Below are positions 57,591 through 64,000 of a stretch of DNA of 64,000 bases, in pieces. Position 1 is the first letter of the stretch; the number at the start of each line of letters is the position of its first letter. Under the pieces are notes generated by a model. That model was not told the origin of the DNA and searched no databases. It saw only the letters and a list, made by a program, of their open reading frames with translations. Source of the DNA: Vicia villosa (taxonomy: Eukaryota > Streptophyta > Magnoliopsida > Fabales > Fabaceae); the NCBI RefSeq assembly GCF_029867415.1, contig NW_026705578.1, positions 516,186 through 580,185 on the forward strand. The letters run 5' to 3'. Both the position numbers and the translations under genes were made by a program.

Positions 57591-59532
57591 AGATGCCCTT
57601 TGAAAGTATCTAGGGTATGCTTAGTCGGAACCACTCGATCAGCACATTTTTTAGTACTTTCTTGAAGATCTTTTAAAACGTTGCCACACACAAACCAATT
57701 TGGAAAAGGAGGGCTCAGAGTCACACCAAAATCCGCACTTGGTAGTGGAGGGAATTTTGGAGGATTAAGTTTGAAAGCCACTTCATAGCGTAGTTCTGGT
57801 CGAACATGCGAGGGCAATTTTAACTTATCCAGTTTGGCGGAAAACTTTTCGCGTAAAATAACTGCAGCTTCACGAACGGTCCGACTAAGATCATCAGGCC
57901 GATAGATAGTTTCAAAGAATTTTTGAAAAGCTTGGATTTCTTTAATATGAGTCGAGGTACCTTTGTGGAAATTCTCCTGCACATCATCAAAAGCTGTAGT
58001 TAGTTCTTGAGTGAGACTATCGGCGTCAAAGATTTGTGAAGTATAGTAATCCGTCCACCATTGGTGAAAGTCTGGTGTGGAGTAAAAGGCAGGTTCGAAG
58101 GAAATAGGAGAAAGATTGGTGACGCCAACATATTCGTTGATCTTTGATTCACACTCCTTTTCAGTCAGGTGCAAGGTATGGAAGCACAGATGGTTCCTTT
58201 TATCATATAAACACTTGGGTTTTACCTGCACCAGCCCAAACTGTCTCGAGACCAGATTTGGTTGGTAGCATACGAGAACGCATTGACTTTTTGATGGTCG
58301 AAGACGATGATAAAACAACCTTGGGGTCAGAAAGGCTTCCCAAATTTCCATAGACTCAGTTTGTTGATCCTGAGATGTTGATGGGAACCTTCGGGTGAAC
58401 CATTCAGGACCGATTGTTCTGTGTACAAACGGAGCCATGGAAGGATCGAACTGATTACGCTGGGCGAACATCATTGTATATGCTAGAAAATGTTCACGAA
58501 GTTTCCCAGTTTCTTCTTTTGGCGTTAGGTAAGCCAACCTAGTTCCTTATATAGTTCGATTCTTAATTTTATTATCTTCTTCATTGACGTTGCTTCGAAA
58601 GGGAAGGTGAGTTTCAAATGTAGCATTAAGCCACAATTTCAGTAGCCAAAAAGGACCAGCAAAAAGTAGAGTGCCAATTTGGTAGTTTTCGGTAAGATTC
58701 GCGGCTTCGCTGAGGTTTTCATAAAGAAATCCTAAGAGTAATTGGCTTAGGTTGAGCTTTTTTCCAGCATGTAGCTGATTAGCCATGCAAAGATACCTCT
58801 TTGCAACCTGTATGGATCTTGAGCAGAAAGCGCATCGCGAGAGCCATAGTGCTAAAAAAGCAATATGTTCTTCATCAGAAACTTCTGCTTGTGTTGTGTT
58901 GTGGTACTTCTGGATGAATGCAGTATAAGTAACTGTTGATTCATTAAAGCTAATAGTATCAATATCCATATCATTGGGGTCGAAGGTATCCCCAGTTGGT
59001 CGAAGTCCTGTAATAGCAGCTATATCGAAGAGAGTGGGGGGTAACCATCCCACATGGAAGATGGAAGGTGTTATGGGAAGCATCCCAGAAATGAACTGCT
59101 GCTACTAACATGGGCATAGTATAGATCAGGATCTTTGGCTAAAGGGATTGACCTAAATACTTTTACAAAGTTGGTCATATAGTTTAACCTAATTTGTGCC
59201 AGAGCCAAAGGGGGTGCAGTTGAAGTTTCTTCAGCATTATCAGGTTCTCCTAAAGAGGAATGACCATCTTCATCTATCTTAATCTTACTAACCAAGGGTC
59301 TAGTTTTGTAATAAGAAGGGAAGAATTTGTTTATAGATGGATTACTTTCACCTGGAAATGGACCCATAAAATCAAGAGGTTTTCCAGAAAGTTCAAAGGG
59401 GATGAGTACCTGAGAAGCGTAAATTACGCGCACCTCTGCGGTGTTAGGGTTTGGAATGTGTTCTCGTTCCCCAGACCGCGTTGTTGTTTGGAGCTTTAGA
59501 ACAGGTTGAAGAACATTTGAAGATGAAGCCAT
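57206..59532 (-). pseudogene. Antisense ORF with plant mobile domain (PMD), broken twice
   Basis: On the minus strand the ATG at 59532 opens MASSSNVLQPVLKLQTTTRS and runs to a stop at 59071. A frame change at about 59085 leads into the plant mobile domain: PSIFHVGWLPPTLFDIAAIT, GLRPTGDTFD, EEHIAFLALWLSRCAFCSRS and LLFAGPFWLLKLWLNATFE. A TAA at 58547-58549 interrupts; the same frame goes on from about 58540 (TPKEETGKLREHFLAY) to about 57580. The last part, to 57206, only mirrors the RNase H on the other strand. PMD proteins occur in transposons and as host MAIN-type proteins linked to silencing. In Tat elements an antisense ORF in this position is known, but its function is not. The copy cannot make a full protein. 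Confidence 0.82.
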
Positions 59533-59590
59533 AGAGAAGTTTGATTGAGAAAGTATTCTGTTGAAGAAGATGAAGAAATAGGAATGAAAA

Positions 59591-59621
59591 GTTGTATAAA
59601 AGTGAAGACCAGGTATTTAAA
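59591..59621 (-). promoter_or_regulatory. Possible TATA-like promoter of the antisense ORF
   Basis: On the minus strand CTTTAAATACC (about 59612-59622) and CTTTTATACAAC (about 59591-59602) lie 60-90 bp before the antisense ATG. Their position suits an own promoter, but the evidence is composition only. Confidence 0.3.
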
Positions 59622-59931
59622 GGTTTAACGGGAACCTTTTTAAATCTTTTGGGTAAAACAAAAGGACACGCGGCGGGTTTTGATTTAATCCAACGGCGGT
59701 CAAATAAATTAGCTTTACTCCTAGTATGTAGGAATAATGATCAAGAAGTAAGGTCAAAAACGTGGGAATGTAAGTTATGAGAAGACATCTTTGAAAATGA
59801 CAAGACGTTTTGAAAACAGGGTCATCAATGATTATGACGTTAGTCAGCAATCTTGGAACTTTCAAAGAGTAGCAAGGAACGAAATCTTACAATGACAAGA
59901 AACGCCTATTTCTCTTGTTTTTTCGAAACAG

Positions 59932-59950
59932 GCATTTATTGGGGGCAATT
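59932..59950 (+). promoter_or_regulatory. Polypurine tract region of the Tat element
   Basis: CATTTATTGGGGGCAATT abuts the 3' LTR start. It has a G run and is preceded by T-rich DNA. Confidence 0.6.
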
Positions 59951-60914
59951 TGTTAGCTGAAGATTTCGTTTTGCAAATATATGGTTCTTCGAAGAATAAA
60001 AATTCGAAGAAGAGATGGTTACTGATGACCATCGTTTGAAGATAAGAAAATGGCTCCTGATGGCCATGCTTCGAGAGTGAAGATTTCTAAGTCACAGCGG
60101 AGATGATGAACACTGAAGCTCATAGGGGCGCATGTCTTCGAAGACTTAGGCAAATTTCATGAAATATGTTAAAGTATTACTAATTAGCGTGTTTTCGTAG
60201 TGTTTTAATGTTAAATACACTGCCACGCGTCGAAGAAGGACTTAGGCGGGAAGATTTGAAATTCGAAGACGGTTTCGTAACTGTCTAACAACAGATGGCA
60301 TCCCTGGAGTTCTTATGAGAAACGTGGCATTAGATTAGCGTAGGGCCGTTAAGGTCGAAATTAGTATAAATAGGAGTCTTAATGTTAGGATTCTGTGTGT
60401 TCATTTTGTACAAATCACTCACATATTACTCAAGTATCAAGTGTTAAAGAGAAAGAGTTCGCTGAGAAATGTACGTATGACACCACCATTTTAATACATG
60501 TGTATTCCTTTTTCGTTTTCAGATATCTTTTCAGTATTATTGCATTTCATTTACTTCTTGCCATTTACATTCTTGTACTGTTATTTTCATGTCATTTACT
60601 TTTGAAGTATTTAATATTTCTGCAATTTTAGATTCTTTGCACTTTAAACAGTTTTCGTTTCATGTCTTATTTTTACTTACCCTTTTGTTGAAGTTATACT
60701 TGCATATAACAAAGTCACTATCAAGTTTACTTGTTTTATTCGAAGAAACTCTTATTGACAAAGATAAATCATAAATATGGTTCGAACGACCATTAATAAC
60801 AATCTTTTTGACTATGTGTCCTAGGATCAATCTAATCGATCCTGCGAGTAACCAAATCATATTTACTTATAGTTTGGAGGACTAGCGGTTGTTTACCGGA
60901 AATCACCGTAAACA
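59951..60914 (+). repeat. 3' LTR of the Tat element
   Basis: It is 964 bp, against 965 bp for the 5' LTR, with one single-base indel (TATCTTTTTCAG/TATCTTTTCAG) and about fifteen substitutions by eye. Confidence 0.93.
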
Positions 60915-61310
60915 CATACTATCTTGTCTTTCTCAGTATCACTGAACCCTTGGTATTTTGAAAACATATGGTTCTACCAAAGTAGTAAGATAGCATCGTT
61001 CCGCTGAGGACCATTTGGAGTACCAAATTTTCTTATTTCAATAATTAGCTAAAATGATGATCAATTTGGTTTGAATTGATTTTGATTGATTTAAAATTTA
61101 ATAAGAAAAGACTTAAGACTATAATTTATGTCAATGACTCACTCATGTAAACTCTCGTTTATCATTCTGTTTTGAGAATTCATGTTCTTGCAGAAATAGA
61201 TAGATAGAAATGATCATACCTCCTTTGAAAACCTACAATCATATCCATTCGTGTAGGATCCTTTAAGCAACATTACTTCAAAATATACTTTCTTAGTTAG
61301 GCTAGAGACT
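60915..61310. other. Intergenic spacer
   Basis: AT-rich. It does not resemble the DNA left of the Tat element's 5' LTR. No gene is visible. Confidence 0.5.
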
Positions 61311-62100
61311 AGGGGTGTTCGCGGTGAGGTTTGGACAATTTTGACACAATTATTCGAACTGCAAGAAACAAAATTTGGTTTGGTTCGGCTCGGTTGACTC
61401 GTAGAAATAAAACCGAACCAACCCAAACCAAACCAATGCAGTTCGGTTCGGTTAGGCTTTATTAAAAAATGTTATCGAGTCATAGATACACGTATAAATG
61501 ACAACTTAACTTTGTATTTAGTCATTCGTACACTACTAAATAACAATAAAACTCTACCATATTTTGACCACAAGTTCCTGTTTAATATGTAAAAATCATA
61601 TTAGACAAAAGTGGAATAATAAACATAAAAAAATAACAAAAACAATATAAAAAACATTATAATGAAACAAAAAATAGAAGAGATGAGAGATTAGTGAAGA
61701 TGAAAAAGAAAAACAAAAGAGATGAGAGATTAGAGAAGAAGATGTGCGATAAAAACAAAATTGAAAGAAAAAACAATAGCATAAAATGAGAAGGTGAAAA
61801 AGAAAGAATATAAGAGAGTGGAGATTAGAGAAGAAGGGGCAAGATACATTAGGACAAGAAGACAATATACTGCTAGGGAATGATTGGGAAGACTGAAAAT
61901 GAAATGTTAAGTGTGAGGAAGAGAAAATCATTTGTAATCGTAAGACTAAGGCATAACAGGTTTATATTTGAGTTGGATGTGATTTAATGAAATTTGAGTT
62001 GTAACATAATGCAGTTTGATTCGATTTATAAAATAAAAATCGCAAACCGAACCGAACAGTTTTATTAAAATATGACTCAAATACATCCGAACCAAATACA
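61311..62100. mobile_element. hAT-like non-autonomous element, ends unclear
   Basis: It begins TAGGGGTGTTCGCGGTGAGG, a form common for plant hAT elements. Near both ends it carries opposed GGTTCGGTTCGG/AACCGAACCGAAC motifs (about 61376-61458 and 62042-62090). No transposase is seen. The right terminus and the 8 bp duplication could not be fixed. Confidence 0.45.
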
Positions 62101-62540
62101 TTTTTTTTTTACATTTTTCTATTTAATTTAGTTCGATTTACAATTTTTCTCATTAATTTGATACCTAAAATTTCCTCTACTATTACTATTGTAGAGATAA
62201 ATACATTAAATCTTAAAAGACCAGAGCAAATGTATAATTTCTCATTAACCTATTTCATATTGAAAACCTATGTTGTTTAGATAGTCCTAAATCTGAAATA
62301 TTCTACTTACACATGTCGAAAGATAAACGCATATAATCTTTATGTTAGACAATTTATAGTCTTTTTACAAATTTAAATTATATAAGTAATCACAATCTTG
62401 GTATATTGGCCACCATTCCATTAAAATATATTATTTAAATTTTAAAATTTTAAAGTATAAACTAAAAATATAAACCGCCTGATCTTAAAAAGTCGCTGAG
62501 ATTGTTAAGTGTGTGCTATAACTCATTTTCCATTTTTTTC
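62101..62540. other. AT-rich intergenic DNA
   Basis: I see no gene or recognisable element. Confidence 0.5.
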
Positions 62541-63031
62541 TGTGAGATATTGGATCGAACTCTAGTATTGTCGAAGGGTAGCTTCTTGGTTCGATAGTTC
62601 GACAGAGTTAAGCATGAAGTCGAAGGATTGTTCACATGCTGGTGTCGAAGTGTGCATGTTGTAGTCGAAGATGGGTCTAGCATGCAGATGTCGAAGATGC
62701 TAGGGTTGTTAGCATGTTAAATTAGGTTTTAGTGTTTAAACCCTAATTTGTTAAGTTAGCTTGTTTATTAAGTTGGCTTGTGTAATGGGCCTTGCTGAAA
62801 AAGTCCATTAGTTAGTATGTTAGGTTTTATTATAAATAGCATACTAGTCTCTCATCATTGCCAAGCTGCAAATCCTAATTTAGGGTGAGAGAGGTTATTT
62901 GTTATTCTTGTAAACTTGTAAACTTGTTTTAAGAGAAAGTAAAAGAATAACGGTTATAACCAATTATTGTGTTCTTCTTCTCCCCTATAATTCCCTATTA
63001 TACTTTGTTATTGGTATCGTTTTTCACAACA
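62541..63031 (+). repeat. Probable 5' LTR of the right-edge copia element
   Basis: Its right end ...TTTTTCACAACA stands just before the primer site. TATTATAAATAGC (about 62828) serves as TATA box. GTCGAAG-type repeats are scattered through the first half. The left end near TGTGAGATATTGGATCG is tentative. Confidence 0.65.
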
Positions 63032-63033
63032 AA

Positions 63034-63048
63034 TTGGTGCGGTGAGCG
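63034..63048 (+). promoter_or_regulatory. Atypical primer binding site
   Basis: TTGGTGCGGTGAGCG follows the LTR end in the usual place but is not the Met-tRNA sequence TTGGTATCAGAGC seen in the other two copia elements here. Confidence 0.5.
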
Positions 63049-63056
63049 TGGAGAAG

Positions 63057-64000
63057 ATGCCGTCAACAAAGTATGAGATTGAAAAATTCACCGGAGTGAA
63101 TGATTTCGGTCTGTGGCGCTTGAAGATGAAAGCCCTACTGGTTCAGCAGGGTTGTTTGGAAGCGTTGAAGGGAGAGGCAGCCATGAATGCTGCATTAACG
63201 GCAGCGGAGAAGACAACTATGATCGAGAAAGCACACAGCGCAATTTTGTTGAGCCTTGGTGATAAGGTTCTCCGACAGGTATCAAAGGAGACGACGGCAT
63301 CAGGGTTATGGGTGAAACTTGAAAGTTTGTATATGACCAAATCGCTGGTAAATCGACTCTACCTGAAGCAAGCTTTGTATTCATTCAAGATGATTGAAGA
63401 CAAAGTATTGGCTGAGCAGTTGGATATGTTCAACAAGCTGATTCTTGATCTTGAAAATATTGATGTGAAGATCGATGATGAAGATCAAGCGCTGTTACTA
63501 TTGTGTTCTTTGCCTAGATCACATGCTCACTTCAAAGAAACTCTCTTGTATGGAAGGGAGTCCCTGACGTTTGAAGAAGTTCAATCAGCCTTGTACTCTA
63601 AGGACTTGAATGAACAAAAGGAGCATAAACCTTCGACTGTTGGCGAAGGTTTGGCCGTTAAAGGAAAACTCTTACGAAAGGATGGTAAGTTCGACAAGAA
63701 GAAAGGCAAAAGCCAGTCGAAGTCTTACAGTGGCGAAGCATCTGGCATTCGATGCTACCATTGTAAAAAGGAGGGTCACACAAGAAAGGTGTGCCCTGAA
63801 CGCCTGAAATATCATGGAGGTAAGGATAATGGCAACGCTGCCATTGTTCAAGATGATTTCGAATCATCTGATGTTCTTGTGGTTTCAAGCAGTGACTCTA
63901 AGAGAGAGTGGATTATGGATTCAGGTTGCACTTGGCACATGACTCCAAACAAAGACTTGTTCGAGGAATTATGTGATCAAGATGGTGGATCAGTATTGCT
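63057..64000 (+). CDS. Copia gag-pol, N-terminal 314 residues (open at the window edge)
   Basis: The ATG at 63057, 26 nt after the LTR, opens a frame with no stop up to the window edge. Gag (UBN2 type) begins MPSTKYEIEKFTGVNDFGLW and continues with LYLKQALYSFKMIED (about residue 103). The zinc knuckle CYHCKKEGHTRKVC is near residue 231. The protease motif MDSGCTWHMTP is near residue 286. Integrase, RT and RNase H would follow to the right. All residues seen are consistent with an intact element. Confidence 0.9.
   Translation, partial: MPSTKYEIEKFTGVNDFGLWRLKMKALLVQQGCLEALKGEAAMNAALTAAEKTTMIEKAHSAILLSLGDKVLRQVSKETTASGLWVKLESLYMTKSLVNRLYLKQALYSFKMIEDKVLAEQLDMFNKLILDLENIDVKIDDEDQALLLLCSLPRSHAHFKETLLYGRESLTFEEVQSALYSKDLNEQKEHKPSTVGEGLAVKGKLLRKDGKFDKKKGKSQSKSYSGEASGIRCYHCKKEGHTRKVCPERLKYHGGKDNGNAAIVQDDFESSDVLVVSSSDSKREWIMDSGCTWHMTPNKDLFEELCDQDGGSVL

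Larger units (their letters stand above)
50134..60914 (+). mobile_element. Tat-lineage Ty3-gypsy element with antisense ORF, integrase missing
   Basis: LTRs of 965 bp (50134-51098) and 964 bp (59951-60914) bracket gag, protease, RT, two RNase H domains and an antisense ORF. Dual RNase H plus an antisense ORF before the 3' LTR is the layout of Tat-lineage elements (Retand/Grande-like). No integrase HHCC or DDE region is seen between the second RNase H and the antisense ORF. The LTRs differ at some fifteen positions by eye. The flanks ACTGC (left) and CATAC (right) do not match. Confidence 0.92.
62541..64000 (+). mobile_element. 5' part of a Ty1-copia element running off the window
   Basis: A presumed 5' LTR (about 62541-63031), a primer-site region and the start of a gag-pol frame are present. 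The 3' part lies outside the window, so the LTR pair and target duplication cannot be tested. Confidence 0.85.

Overview
The window is plant nuclear DNA, almost certainly from a dicot and probably a legume. It is AT-rich and has spliced genes with GT/AG introns, plant L1-type LINEs, Ty1-copia and Ty3-gypsy (Tat-type) LTR retrotransposons, CACTA elements, MITEs and a Helitron terminus. Family membership rests on recognition by eye; nothing was searched. The legume call is an inference from the Ogre/Tat-like solo LTRs, a SIRE/Maximus-like LTR and foldback MITEs of legume type. There is no bacterial-style operon or CRISPR array.

Layout. 1-1697: 3' part of a dead LINE. 3209-3895: CACTA-type left end with GC-rich subterminal palindromes, cut at 3895 by a 3.7 kb solo LTR (3896-7627, TSD CTATT) that carries a 182 bp zero-loop palindrome, a foldback MITE and a tRNA-like block. 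10208-10588: the only plausible intact host gene, a two-exon secreted cysteine-rich (defensin-like) peptide, followed by a Stowaway-like MITE. 11476-29722: a candidate Helitron. Inside it is a CACTA element (12159-25780) carrying pieces of an ankyrin-repeat gene and a peroxisomal 3-ketoacyl-CoA thiolase gene. Inside the CACTA is a LINE (14410-23567), and inside the LINE a copia element (18861-23372). A second, minus-strand LINE sits in a foldback repeat at 26264-28466.

30481-32381 is a SIRE-like copia 3' end beside a minus-strand gypsy pol relic that is itself split by a second solo LTR (33001-35686, TSD CGCAT). 35950-38195 is a rotted Tat gag region. 40016-45071 is a young minus-strand copia element with near-identical LTRs, a TSD and an intact 1485-residue polyprotein. 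45660-49298 is a LINE cut in its reverse transcriptase by another CACTA-type end (49300).

50134-60914 is a Tat-lineage gypsy element with gag, protease, RT and two RNase H domains but no integrase. It has an antisense plant-mobile-domain ORF (aORF) before the 3' LTR and no matching TSD. 61311-62100 is a hAT-like relic. 62541 to the right edge is the 5' end of another copia element, with an unusual primer binding site and an open gag-pol frame that runs off the window.

The mobile elements supply nearly all the coding sequence. The main points are the nested insertion stack with captured host exons, the integrase-less Tat element with an antisense gene, the intact copia element, and the small cysteine-rich peptide gene.
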